Shown: positions 1-7,194, numbered from the stretch's first letter. The stretch is 9,901 bases of DNA from Porticoccaceae bacterium (GCA_023228865.1 JALOAH010000122.1:1-9901), one strand, 5' to 3'. Numbers and translations are program-made. Notes: generated by a model from the sequence alone, not told the origin.

Positions 1-455
1 TCGTCGAGTCGCATGACCACCATGATGAGTTGCGCCTGGGATTGGTGCCAAGCGAGGTCCTCGCTGGGATCATAGCTGGCCTCGTCGAGCCCGCGGGTAT
101 CGAGGAAGCGGATCAGCGGTGTCTCGGTAGGGAAGTCGTAGAGCTGAGAGGTGCGAGTACAGGGCTGGTAGCCATTGCCGATCTGGTCATGGCCAGCGCC
201 GGTGAGCGCAGCGATCACCGAGGTTTTGCCGGCACCGGTCTTGCCCAGCAGCCAGATCACCGGGGCTGACTCCCGGGCGATGGCGGCGAGGCGCTGCTGT
301 TCTTCCTGGGACAAGACTGCAGGTTGACCTGTGGCTTCCCCGTCAACCCGAGGTTTTTCGGCTCGGCGGTATAGTCCTGCTCGCCGGCCGAGAGCCCTCA
401 GGCGTCGAGCGATGCGCTGCCTGGTCGTTGGCGGCTTGTCGGGTGGTGAGACCAT
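1..455 (-). CDS. P-loop GTPase, N-terminal part (runs off left edge)
   Basis: The minus strand reads without a stop for 151 codons from ATG at 455 to the window edge, so the C-terminus is missing. An AAGGG ribosome site lies about 8 bases before the ATG. After a basic, proline-rich N-terminal tail (residues 1-65) comes a TRAFAC-type G domain. The G1/Walker A motif GKTGAGKTS is at residues 71-79, a likely G2 threonine is near residue 100, and the G3 motif DTRG is at 119-122, followed by the hydrophobic strand AQLIMVVMRLD. The G3 motif has Arg where most of these GTPases have Pro. The NKxD motif would lie beyond the edge. It resembles uncharacterised 'GTPase family' (MMR_HSR1-like) proteins, some of which carry C-terminal membrane or DUF697 segments; that cannot be seen here. 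It follows the dehydrogenase gene by 69 bases on the same strand and may be co-transcribed. GTP binding is well supported; the cellular role is unknown. Confidence 0.85.
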   Translation of the reverse strand, partial: MVSPPDKPPTTRQRIARRLRALGRRAGLYRRAEKPRVDGEATGQPAVLSQEEQQRLAAIARESAPVIWLLGKTGAGKTSVIAALTGAGHDQIGNGYQPCTRTSQLYDFPTETPLIRFLDTRGLDEASYDPSEDLAWHQSQAQLIMVVMRLD

Positions 456-524
456 AAGGCTATCCCTTCATCCAGTGCGTGAATGGCTTGTCGCATCGGT
501 ATCGGGAGTATAGCGCCTGGAGCT

Positions 525-1472
525 TTAGCGGGAGAGGTGAGAGGGGCGCTGCCCGGCTCGCAGTTGATCGATATTCCTGGCCGTGAGGTCGATAATGGCC
601 TGGCGTGCGGCAGGACTGATCCAGGCATTGTGAGGAGTGACGATCAGATTGAGCTCGCCGCCGAGTGCGTCCAGCAAAGGGTGGCCCTGGCGTGGCGGCT
701 CCTCGGGCAAGACGTCGACGGCGAGGCCGCCGAGGTGACCGCTTGCCAGAGCGGCAAGAGCGGCGCTTTCACCGATAACGCCGCCCCTGGCGCAGTTCAC
801 GACCAGGCAGCCGGGTTTGATGAGGCTTAGTCGCTCGCGGTTCAACAGGTGTTGTGTCTCTGTCGTGAGCGGGCAGTGAAAGCTCAGCACGTCTGCCTCG
901 GGCAGCAGCGTGTCCAGTGGTGGGCGCGAATCGTCGTCTTTGCCGGGGCGAGCCGCAAAGCGCACTGTCATGCCAAAGGCTTGCGCCAGCACCGCGACAG
1001 CCTTGCCCAGAGTGCCTTGACCGACGATGACCAGGGTCTTGCCCTGTAATTCCATCGTGGTGTGTGACATCAGGCAAAAGCCGGGGCTGTTCTGCCAGGC
1101 GCCGTTGGCAAGGTCTTGCTGATAGAGCGGCAACCGTGCCGCCAGGGCCAGGATCAGCATCAGGGTGTGCTGGGCTACAGAAGCGGTGCCGTAGCCGCTG
1201 ACATTAAACACCGGTACGCCCAGGCGCGCAGCGGCTGTCGTGTCGATATTGTTGGTGCCCGTCGCCAGCACAAAAATACCCTTGCGTCCGGCCATGGCGC
1301 TGGCCGGGATAATCACTTTATTGGTGATAATCAGGTCGGCGCCGTCTAAATGGGCGGCCAGTTCGTCGGGTGTGGTGCTGGCAAACACTGCCAGCTCGTC
1401 GACACTGGCGCGAATGGGCGTTAAATCGATATCGTTGCCAAGGGTGGCGGCGTCGAGAAGGACGGCTTTCAT
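525..1472 (-). CDS. D-2-hydroxyacid dehydrogenase, glycerate/hydroxypyruvate reductase type
   Basis: This 315-residue protein matches the length and plan of the NAD(P)-dependent D-2-hydroxyacid dehydrogenases, which interconvert 2-oxoacids such as hydroxypyruvate or glyoxylate with D-2-hydroxyacids in the cytoplasm. The Rossmann loop GQGTLG is at residues 151-156. The catalytic triad of the family can be placed as Arg229 (NCARGG), Glu258 (DVLPEEP) and His281 (TPHNAW). The overall look, including the TGTNNID segment (71-77) and the NVSGYGTASVAQH segment (90-102), is closest to glycerate dehydrogenase (HprA-like), but the substrate is inferred. At the end of the second Rossmann strand the usual acidic residue is replaced by Ala174-Arg175 (FAARPGK), which suggests NADP(H) rather than NAD(H). 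ATG at 1472 is the natural family start, though its ribosome site is weak. The gene is divergent from the PQQ dehydrogenase and upstream of the GTPase. Confidence 0.9.
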   Translation of the reverse strand: MKAVLLDAATLGNDIDLTPIRASVDELAVFASTTPDELAAHLDGADLIITNKVIIPASAMAGRKGIFVLATGTNNIDTTAAARLGVPVFNVSGYGTASVAQHTLMLILALAARLPLYQQDLANGAWQNSPGFCLMSHTTMELQGKTLVIVGQGTLGKAVAVLAQAFGMTVRFAARPGKDDDSRPPLDTLLPEADVLSFHCPLTTETQHLLNRERLSLIKPGCLVVNCARGGVIGESAALAALASGHLGGLAVDVLPEEPPRQGHPLLDALGGELNLIVTPHNAWISPAARQAIIDLTARNIDQLRAGQRPSHLSR

Positions 1473-1527
1473 GGTCAGGGCGCAAGGTGGCGGAGGGAGG
1501 CGGCATGATACTCACTGTGTGAGCCAG

Positions 1528-1579
1528 TGTCCTGGCATCTGGACAGGACTGGGGACAGCAATCGGTGTGCAAAGTGTCC
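1528..1579. repeat. Cluster of four TGTCC/GGACA half-sites in divergent intergenic DNA
   Basis: TGTCC occurs at 1528-1532 and 1575-1579 and its complement GGACA at 1541-1545 and 1553-1557. The first two sites also form an overlapping hairpin-like pair, GTCCTG (1529-1534) with CAGGAC (1544-1549). They sit 55-110 bases upstream of the minus-strand dehydrogenase start, in the gap shared with the PQQ dehydrogenase. The arrangement could be an operator for a dimeric regulator, but five-base words can recur by chance and no regulator gene is adjacent. Confidence 0.3.
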
Positions 1580-1646
1580 AAAAGCTTACCTGATTGCCCG
1601 CTAAGGAGTTGTAGACAAGGCAAAAAAACAATTTAATATGTTTTTG

Positions 1647-1660
1647 GTACAGGTTTGTAC
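1647..1660. promoter_or_regulatory. GTACA-N4-TGTAC inverted repeat upstream of PQQ dehydrogenase
   Basis: A perfect inverted repeat with 5-base arms and a 4-base spacer lies 29 bases before the ATG at 1689. It falls in an AT-rich stretch that also holds a possible -10 element TTTAAT at 1665-1670, with a poor -35. A repeat just upstream of a -10 is a usual place for a repressor or activator site. The start itself has a good ribosome site, AAAAGGA at about 1675-1681. The promoter hexamers are weak, so this is only a candidate operator. Confidence 0.35.
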
Positions 1661-1688
1661 TTGTTTTAATAACTAAAAGGAAAATTGC

Positions 1689-3872
1689 ATGTCGCTCGCA
1701 GCTGTCCTGCGTTTGCCTCGTTTGGTGGCTCTCTCACTCACGGTTTCTTTGGTTACAGCAGCGTTGGTTACAGGTTGTGGCAGTGACAGGAATGCCACGA
1801 CCCATCAGCCGATGGCAGAACTCTCTTCGCCTTCGCCAATAGCCTCCGCGGGAGTGGATAACAAGGTCGCCAGCGATCCCGCCGTCATCCTTCGCGACGA
1901 CAGTGATGGCGTCAACTGGGCTGCCTTTGGTCGCACTTTTGGCGAGCATCATTTCAGTCCCCTTACAGAGATCAGCAGCGATAATGTCGAGCGCCTGGGG
2001 CTGGCTTGGTCCCTGGACCTGGGGCCGGGCAATCCCCTCAGTGGCCCGCTGGCCGTGGATGGTATTCTCTATATTGCCACTGGCTACAGTATTGTGCGGG
2101 CCATCGACCCTGTCAGTGGCGAGCAGTTGTGGCAATACGACCCAAAGGCTGCCGAGGCAGCGGGCAAAGCACTGCGCATGGGGTGGGGCATTCGCGGCAT
2201 TGCCTACTGGAATGGCAAGATCTATACCGGTACCCATGACGGTCGCCTGATTGCACTGGATGCCAAAACCGGTGAGCTGGTGTGGTCGGCGATGACCCTC
2301 GACGAGGATGTGCGCGACAAGCTGTTTATCAGTGGTCCGCCGCGGGTTTTCGACGGCAAGGTGATTATCGGCAACGGCGGCGCGGATCAGTCCAGCGTGC
2401 GTGGCTTCGTCACCACCTACGACGCTGAAACCGGCGATCAGCTGTGGCGTTTCTATACTGTGCCCGGCAACCCCGCCGATGATTTCGAGAGCGAGGCCAT
2501 GGCAATGGCGGCTGAGACCTGGGCTGGGGAATGGTGGCGCCATGGAGGTGGCGGCACCGTGTGGAATGCCATAACCTACGATGAAGAGCAGAACCTGATC
2601 CTGCTCGGTGTCGGCAACGGCGGGCCCTGGAACCACCGAATCCGCAGTGCCGGCGAAGGCGATAACCTGTTTCTCGCCTCCATCGTGGCCCTCGATGCCG
2701 ACAGTGGTGACTACCGCTGGCACTACCAGGTCAACCCGGCTGAAACCTGGGATTACAATGCGTCCATGGACATGCAGCTGGCCGAGCTGGAGATCGACGG
2801 CGAGTTGCGCAAAGTGGTGATGACCGCTCCCAAAAACGGCTTTTTTTACGTTATCGATCGCACCGATGGCAAGCTCATTTCTGCCGAGCCGTTTGCCAAG
2901 GTAACCTGGGCGAGTCATATCGATTTGGAAACGGGTCGCCCAGTAGAGCACCCCGAAGCGCGCTATCCGGATGGCAGCACCTTTATTCTTTGGCCGAGTC
3001 CGATGGGGGCGCATAGCTGGCTGCCGATGGCCTACCACCCCGACAACCACTTGGTCTATATCCCGGTCATCGAAGCCGCTGCCAGTTACAACGATGTCGG
3101 CATTGATATCGAAAACTGGGAGCGGGTGCCAGGCAATGCGGTAGATGGTGGTGTTAACCCCGGTTTTGTGGTGGACAATGCCGACCCTCTCAATGCTACC
3201 AGCTCGCTACTGGCCTGGAACCCTGTGACGCAACAGGAGGTGTGGCGAGTGGCCACGCCGGGGCCGTGGAATGGCGGTGCTATGGCCACAGCCGGTGATC
3301 TGGTATTTCAGGGCAGAATTGATCGCCAGTTCAATGCCTACAGTGCTGCTAGTGGCGATCTGCTGTGGTCTTTCGATGCCGGTGCCGCCGTGTTGGCGCC
3401 GCCGATCACTTACGAGGCGGGTGGGCGACAATACGTGACAGTGCTGACGGGCATGGGTGCCAGCCCCGCCACATTCGGCCTACTGTTGCCAGAAACCATC
3501 GACTTCCGCAGCGAAGCCAAGCGAGTACTTACCTTTGCTCTGGATATGAAAGCAGAGCTGCCAGTAGTGTCTCCGACGGCAATTGTGCCGCCCGTTGATC
3601 ACGGTTTTGTGGTTGATGAGACAGTGGCTACCCGGGGCATGATCGTTTTTGCACGGCGCTGCACGACTTGTCACGGAGTCGATGCTATCGGCGCTGGTCA
3701 GGCGCCGGATCTGCGGGCCTCGGCAATGGTACTGGACGCTGCCAGCTTTGCCACTGTCGTGCGCGACGGTGCCTTGGTCGAGCGGGGTATGCCGGGCTTC
3801 GAGGAGCTGGAGGACGGCGAGCTGGAAGATGTGCGCCACTACCTGCGCGGCGAGGCAGACAAGCTGCGTTGA
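1689..3872 (+). CDS. PQQ-dependent quinohemoprotein alcohol dehydrogenase, lipoprotein type
   Basis: This 727-residue periplasmic dehydrogenase is predicted to oxidise an alcohol with pyrroloquinoline quinone and pass electrons to its own heme c. Residues 1-30 form a lipoprotein signal with lipobox LVTGC, Cys30 being the lipidated residue, so the enzyme is probably membrane-anchored. The eight-bladed PQQ propeller spans about residues 70-600. Recognisable parts are a GVGNGGPWN segment (307-315, calcium-ligand Asn region), the catalytic Asp355 in ETWDYN, and APKNGFFYVID (380-390) after it. A cytochrome c domain follows at about 640-727, with CTTCH at 658-662 and a likely axial Met701 in MPGF. 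This is the type II quinohemoprotein ADH layout. Two oddities: the adjacent-cysteine pair usual near the active site is replaced by Arg163-Met164, and the calcium-ligand Glu region reads GNGGADQSSVRG, with Asp233 or Gln234 and one extra residue. The substrate is unknown. No PQQ synthesis or partner cytochrome genes are nearby. The gene appears monocistronic and converges on the exonuclease gene. Confidence 0.93.
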   Translation: MSLAAVLRLPRLVALSLTVSLVTAALVTGCGSDRNATTHQPMAELSSPSPIASAGVDNKVASDPAVILRDDSDGVNWAAFGRTFGEHHFSPLTEISSDNVERLGLAWSLDLGPGNPLSGPLAVDGILYIATGYSIVRAIDPVSGEQLWQYDPKAAEAAGKALRMGWGIRGIAYWNGKIYTGTHDGRLIALDAKTGELVWSAMTLDEDVRDKLFISGPPRVFDGKVIIGNGGADQSSVRGFVTTYDAETGDQLWRFYTVPGNPADDFESEAMAMAAETWAGEWWRHGGGGTVWNAITYDEEQNLILLGVGNGGPWNHRIRSAGEGDNLFLASIVALDADSGDYRWHYQVNPAETWDYNASMDMQLAELEIDGELRKVVMTAPKNGFFYVIDRTDGKLISAEPFAKVTWASHIDLETGRPVEHPEARYPDGSTFILWPSPMGAHSWLPMAYHPDNHLVYIPVIEAAASYNDVGIDIENWERVPGNAVDGGVNPGFVVDNADPLNATSSLLAWNPVTQQEVWRVATPGPWNGGAMATAGDLVFQGRIDRQFNAYSAASGDLLWSFDAGAAVLAPPITYEAGGRQYVTVLTGMGASPATFGLLLPETIDFRSEAKRVLTFALDMKAELPVVSPTAIVPPVDHGFVVDETVATRGMIVFARRCTTCHGVDAIGAGQAPDLRASAMVLDAASFATVVRDGALVERGMPGFEELEDGELEDVRHYLRGEADKLR

Positions 3873-4136
3873 ACTGCTCGTCAGCGGACGCAGTCAGGCA
3901 CTTGAGGCGCCGTCGGCTCGAACATCCCGGCCGTTGAGAACGCTAAGCCTGCCAGCCGATGTCATAAACTTGCGGCGGTTGTTATCGACGGGGCTAGCCC
4001 GCTCTAAATGGGAGGAGTCGGTATTGGAGTGACGGAGGGGAGGGCGATCGACCATGGTTGTCTACCTTTTGTTATGGGTTGAGCTCTCTGGGAGAGGGGA
4101 GCCGCTGGGGGTGAGTGATCGGCCACCGCCTTTGAA

Positions 4137-4748
4137 TTATGCCATAGCTTCACGCGCGCGCAGGGCGAGAAAAACGGCCAGCGATGCGTAGGCATCATTG
4201 GCGGCATAGAGCAGTTGGCGCGCGGATAAATGAGGGGCAGCCCAGTTGGAAAGGGTGACGGATTTCGGCTTGTGCAATCTCTGCCCCAAGAGCACCGCAA
4301 CGGCCGCTTTCAGACCGAGGTCATCTTTGTAGCGCAGCTGGCGCAGCAGCCGGGTAAGCTCGACAGTTCCAGTCAGGCGAATGCCCAACTTGCGGTACAG
4401 CAGTGGGCGATCGGATTTGAGGCCAAAGCCCACCTTGATGACCTCTTCTGACTCGAGAACCTGGGTGAGAAACGCCAGCGGTGGCGTCTCACCAAGCTGG
4501 ATAATATAAGCGCGGTCGGGCAGGGCAAATTGAATAACATGAGGACCATCGCGCACCGCGTCCACCCTAAAGGTCGGCTTCGATTCAGTATCAAAACCGA
4601 CAAATACCGCTTTCTGCATGGCCGCGAAAGCTGCCTCACATTGAGCCTCAGTGCGTAATACCTCGATGCCTCCCAGAGGCAGGCCAGGAAAGAGAGGCAG
4701 CTGGTCGATTTCAGCCTTGGTTGGACGTTCTTTCAGGGCGTTTTCCAT
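4137..4748 (-). CDS. DEDDy-type 3'-5' exonuclease domain protein (RNase D / WRN-exonuclease-like)
   Basis: This 203-residue cytoplasmic protein is essentially one DnaQ-fold 3'-5' exonuclease domain, predicted to remove nucleotides from DNA or RNA 3' ends with two metal ions. Exo I is FDTES with Asp53 and Glu55. Exo II is GFGLKSDRPLL with Asp113. Exo III is YAANDAYASL with Tyr181 and Asp185, the YxxxD spacing that defines the DEDDy subclass. The segment LSNWAAPHLSARQLLYAANDA (166-186) is characteristic of the RNase D/WRN branch. It lacks the HRDC domains of RNase D (about 370 residues), so it matches the short stand-alone exonucleases found in many proteobacteria. ATG at 4748 has no clear Shine-Dalgarno sequence, but no better start exists before Exo I. 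It is transcribed away from the GST gene and converges with the PQQ dehydrogenase. Confidence 0.9.
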   Translation of the reverse strand: MENALKERPTKAEIDQLPLFPGLPLGGIEVLRTEAQCEAAFAAMQKAVFVGFDTESKPTFRVDAVRDGPHVIQFALPDRAYIIQLGETPPLAFLTQVLESEEVIKVGFGLKSDRPLLYRKLGIRLTGTVELTRLLRQLRYKDDLGLKAAVAVLLGQRLHKPKSVTLSNWAAPHLSARQLLYAANDAYASLAVFLALRAREAMA

Positions 4749-5093
4749 ATCTGTCGCCAGTGTAGGCCCAGGTACTTGAGGGAGTAGTAAGTAAAGCCCT
4801 GCTCTCCCGCTAGAAAGCAGCTTGCGGGGAGGGCAAAGGATAGTTTTTGACGCGTGGATCTTCTCCGGTTTTGAAGTGGATGATTCTACGGTAATGTAAG
4901 TATGTTTTTTTCGAGTAGAGCTGCTTTCTTTTGTGGGTTTGACTTTCTTTTTTTGGTTTGAATAGAGACGATAGACTGCAGGTCGTGTCTGGCGCGAAGT
5001 GTCTGTTTGCTAACGACATTCCCAAGTAGACTTAGCATATCGGTTTTAGTTGAGTCTGTAAAAAAAGGCTGATTTAATTTTTGTGGAGACTTT
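4749..5093. other. AT-rich divergent intergenic region, no gene seen
   Basis: This 345-base gap separates the divergent exonuclease and GST genes. Its middle (about 4880-4980) is rich in T runs. A minus-strand open frame of 71 codons (4810-5025) has a TTG start and a low-complexity Lys/Arg/Ser product without a recognisable domain, so I do not call it a gene. A weak promoter-like pair, TTGACT at 4939-4944 with ATAGAG at 4962-4967 (17-base spacer), and a better one close to the GST start are the only regulatory hints. A small untranslated RNA cannot be excluded. Confidence 0.6.
5050..5078 (+). promoter_or_regulatory. Candidate sigma-70 promoter for the GST gene
   Basis: TTGAGT (5050-5055) and TTTAAT (5073-5078) are separated by 17 bases and match four and five of six consensus positions. 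Transcription would begin near 5085, leaving a leader of about nine bases that only just includes the GGAG ribosome site (5085-5088) before ATG 5094. The short leader makes this tentative. Confidence 0.3.
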
Positions 5094-5783
5094 ATGATTA
5101 CACTTTACCATTCGCCGACAACCCGCTCTTTCCGCGTCAAGTGGCTTTTGGCGGAGCTGGACGTTCCCCATGCTGTCAAAACCATTGACTTTTACAGTGC
5201 AGAGCGGGTTCATCCCGACTATTTGAAAATTAACCCGATGGCGTCTCTGCCTGCACTTACAGATGGTGATTTAATTCTCACCGAGTCTGGGGCAATGATC
5301 AATTATATTCTCAGGCATTATGGAGGTGGACGTTTCAAACATCCGGAGGGATCGCAGGAGGCTGCGCTGGTGGACGAGTGGATGTACTGGTCTGAGGGGC
5401 TGTTTGCCGTGCATCAGCGGATATTCTGGGACCATTGTGCACCTCCACCAGGCTGTTTGATCAATCCGATACCGAGTGTGGGCGAGGAGGCTAAGCGACA
5501 GGCTATTCGCTACGCTGAAATGCTGGAAAAGAGTTTAGGGACAAGTGGGTTTGTCGTGGGTGACTCCCTGACAGGTGCTGATTTTATGCTTTGCTTTCCT
5601 CTCTTTCTTGCCAGCCTGAGCGGCTGGTTTGCAAACCTACCCAAAATAGCGGCCTATGTCGAACGGATTGCTGAGCGGCCAGCCTTTAAGTTAGCGATTG
5701 CCGATACATTGGAGTGCTTGCAACAGATGGCTGAAACAGAGCCTTTGGAGCCCAGCTTTAGATGTTACGAGGATTCACTATAA
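5094..5783 (+). CDS. Glutathione S-transferase family protein
   Basis: This 229-residue protein has the two-domain cytosolic GST plan and would conjugate glutathione to electrophiles or act in a glutathione-dependent isomerisation or peroxide reaction. The N-terminal thioredoxin-fold domain (residues 1-80) begins MITLYHSPTTRS, where Ser7 or a neighbouring Ser/Thr is the likely glutathione-activating residue. Asn47-Pro48 with the cis-proline segment SLPAL (51-55) and Glu64-Ser65 (LTESGA) are the standard glutathione-binding elements. The helical C-terminal domain holds the N-capping motif SLTGADF (158-164) that starts the folding-core helix. The start has GGAG six bases upstream. The length is normal, and the GST class and substrate cannot be assigned. 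It stands alone, transcribed divergently from the exonuclease gene, with 155 bases before the next gene. Confidence 0.92.
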   Translation: MITLYHSPTTRSFRVKWLLAELDVPHAVKTIDFYSAERVHPDYLKINPMASLPALTDGDLILTESGAMINYILRHYGGGRFKHPEGSQEAALVDEWMYWSEGLFAVHQRIFWDHCAPPPGCLINPIPSVGEEAKRQAIRYAEMLEKSLGTSGFVVGDSLTGADFMLCFPLFLASLSGWFANLPKIAAYVERIAERPAFKLAIADTLECLQQMAETEPLEPSFRCYEDSL

Positions 5784-5843
5784 CAAACGACTAGGCTAGA
5801 GGCTACTGCGGTTTCCTGGTAGTTATAAATAGGTTGCCCTAAC

Positions 5844-5908
5844 GTCGCCAAAAATCGCTGAAAATCTACCAAATTGGACTAAATGATCCAATTGTCGTCA
5901 AATATCGC
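5844..5908. repeat. Direct 15-base near-repeat enclosing an inverted repeat upstream of ycgN
   Basis: GTCGCCAAAAATCGC (5844-5858) recurs as GTCGTCAAATATCGC (5894-5908), matching 13 of 15 bases at a 50-base interval. Between them lies a perfect inverted repeat, AATTGGA (5872-5878) with TCCAATT (5887-5893). The block ends about 30 bases before the ycgN start, so it may be a binding region or the scar of an insertion. No function can be assigned. Confidence 0.4.
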
Positions 5909-5938
5909 CTTTCTGGATCAGAGGGGTGAAGAAGAGCT

Positions 5939-6376
5939 GTGCGAGAGCGGTTTTGGGAGCGGTATTCGCTAGGAGAGCTGAATGCAAAAGAGTGGGAGGC
6001 GTTGTGTGATGGTTGTGGCCAGTGTTGTCTGGTGCGCGAGGTCAAGAACAGCGAAGTCACGGTGTATGCTGTAGCCTGCGAGTTGCTGGATATAGGCCAC
6101 AGTCGCTGCAGTAACTATGAAAAGCGTCTGGCCAAGGTGCCGAGCTGCCACAAATTGACGCCAGCTAATGTGCCGCGTTACAACTGGCTGCCCGAGTCTT
6201 GTGCCTATCGGCGTATGCATCGCGGGGAGGCATTGCCTGCCTGGCATCCTCTTTTGGCTGGCAACCGTCAGCGGATGCGTAAGAAAGGGCTTTTGGTTTC
6301 TGGCTACGCCAAGCCAGCTCATGAAGTGCCGAGACGCAAAATGCAGCAGAACATCATTGCCCGATGGAAAGTTTAG
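5939..6376 (+). CDS. ycgN: YcgN family (UPF0260) cysteine-cluster protein
   Basis: This 145-residue protein matches the YcgN/UPF0260 family over its whole length. The hallmark CDGCGQCC holds Cys23, Cys26, Cys29 and Cys30, with further conserved Cys47 (VACELLD), Cys57 (RCSNYEKR), Cys70 (PSCHKL) and Cys88 (ESCAYR), and the family segment LPAWHPLL at 99-106. The cysteines are generally taken to bind zinc or an iron-sulfur cluster. The cellular role of the family is not settled, and I do not assign one. The start is GTG at 5939: an in-frame stop at 5927-5929 excludes a longer protein, and the resulting N-terminus MRERFWERYS looks like that of relatives. GAGGGG lies about 12 bases upstream, which is far for a ribosome site. 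A second, damaged copy lies at 8841-9231. Confidence 0.9.
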   Translation: MRERFWERYSLGELNAKEWEALCDGCGQCCLVREVKNSEVTVYAVACELLDIGHSRCSNYEKRLAKVPSCHKLTPANVPRYNWLPESCAYRRMHRGEALPAWHPLLAGNRQRMRKKGLLVSGYAKPAHEVPRRKMQQNIIARWKV

Positions 6377-6657
6377 CTCGGCTCAATCAGTTTGGAGAGC
6401 ATTGACCCCAGGCCAGTGATTGTTACAGATAGCAAGGCCCCTGGATTCGCACTTTCCCTTGACCCGTGAGGAGTTTGGTTGCTAGCCTGATGACTTCAAC
6501 GCTAGACCACCTACGGCTGCGGAAAACCAGCTTTTGGAGTTGGGTTGAACTCGCTGGACTCGCCTAATCTGCAGTGGCCAGCGTACTTGAAAATTCCGCC
6601 ATCTGGTTATGGTGTATTGCGCCTTTATCATTAAAATTAACATTAAGAGTGCTCATC
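6377..6657. other. Intergenic region between ycgN and the VOC gene
   Basis: These 281 bases hold no gene I can support. An imperfect hairpin with CCAGG (6408-6412) and CCTGG (6440-6444) near the outer ends follows the ycgN stop but lacks a T tract. The VOC frame is open back to GTG 6574, but the extra 28 residues do not belong to the VOC fold and the ATG at 6658 has the ribosome site. The last 50 bases are AT-rich and probably contain the operon promoter, though no clear pair of hexamers stands out. Confidence 0.5.
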
Positions 6658-7176
6658 ATGGATAAACGACCCTGCGGTCCCTTCAATCAAAACGCTTTTG
6701 TTGTTGCCGACATGGAGGCAGCTCTGGATTACTGGACCAGGACGATGCAAGTGGGACCGTTTTTCAGATTTCCCAAGATTGAGTATGTCGAAGCTGATTA
6801 TCGTGGCACCAAGGTGGCGATGGATTATAAAGCAGCCCTTGCCTTTTCCGGCGACTTGATGATTGAACTGATCCAGCCGATCAGCCCCTCGATTTTCAAG
6901 GAGTTTCTCGACGCCGGGCGCTCGGGCGTACAACACTTCGCTGCATTTGCCGACGATTTCACCGCGGCTTGCGCAGACCTTGAGCGGCGCGGTGGCAAGC
7001 GCGTGCAAGGTGGCAGTTTTGCCGACGGTTCCTGCCTGGCCTATTACGATATGGGCGGGCCGGAGCCCTCCATTATCGAGATTGTCCATCTCAAACCCGA
7101 AATACTCGATCTTTTCTCCGCTATCAAGGCTGCTTCAGTAGCCTGGGATGGGAAGACACAAACGGTTGAGTTTTAA
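6658..7176 (+). CDS. VOC-fold (glyoxalase/bleomycin resistance-like) enzyme
   Basis: This 172-residue protein begins at ATG 6658, eight bases after AAGAG. It carries the paired beta-alpha-beta-beta-beta modules of the vicinal oxygen chelate superfamily, which uses a divalent metal to bind adjacent oxygens of a substrate. The first module contains NQNAFVVADMEAALDYW (10-26), with Gln11 at the usual first metal-ligand position, and Glu70 in MIELIQP. The second contains His93 in VQHFAAFADD and Glu141 in SIIEIV. A Gln/Glu/His/Glu set is compatible with metal binding, since human glyoxalase I also uses Gln as first ligand. It resembles the glyoxalase_4 and methylmalonyl-CoA epimerase branch in form, but lyase, epimerase, isomerase and dioxygenase activities all remain possible. 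It is the first gene of an apparent operon with the TIM-barrel gene 18 bases downstream. Confidence 0.88.
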   Translation: MDKRPCGPFNQNAFVVADMEAALDYWTRTMQVGPFFRFPKIEYVEADYRGTKVAMDYKAALAFSGDLMIELIQPISPSIFKEFLDAGRSGVQHFAAFADDFTAACADLERRGGKRVQGGSFADGSCLAYYDMGGPEPSIIEIVHLKPEILDLFSAIKAASVAWDGKTQTVEF

Positions 7177-7194
7177 AAACAAAAAGGAAAACCC

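Noticed and set aside
1734..3050. Long minus-strand open frame of 438 codons within the PQQ dehydrogenase gene
   Set aside because: It lies wholly opposite a well-supported gene, has no recognisable motifs and has the composition of an antisense reading of GC-rich codons.
4081..4105. CTCTC-TGG-GAGAG hairpin as terminator between PQQ dehydrogenase and exonuclease genes
   Set aside because: Five-pair stem with a three-base loop and no T run on either strand.
4810..5025. Minus-strand 71-codon frame in the gap before the GST gene
   Set aside because: TTG start, no ribosome site, low-complexity basic product, no family resemblance.
6574..6657. Longer N-terminus for the VOC protein from GTG 6574
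   Set aside because: The extra 28 residues do not fit the VOC fold, whereas ATG 6658 has AAGAG at good spacing and starts just before the first fold strand.
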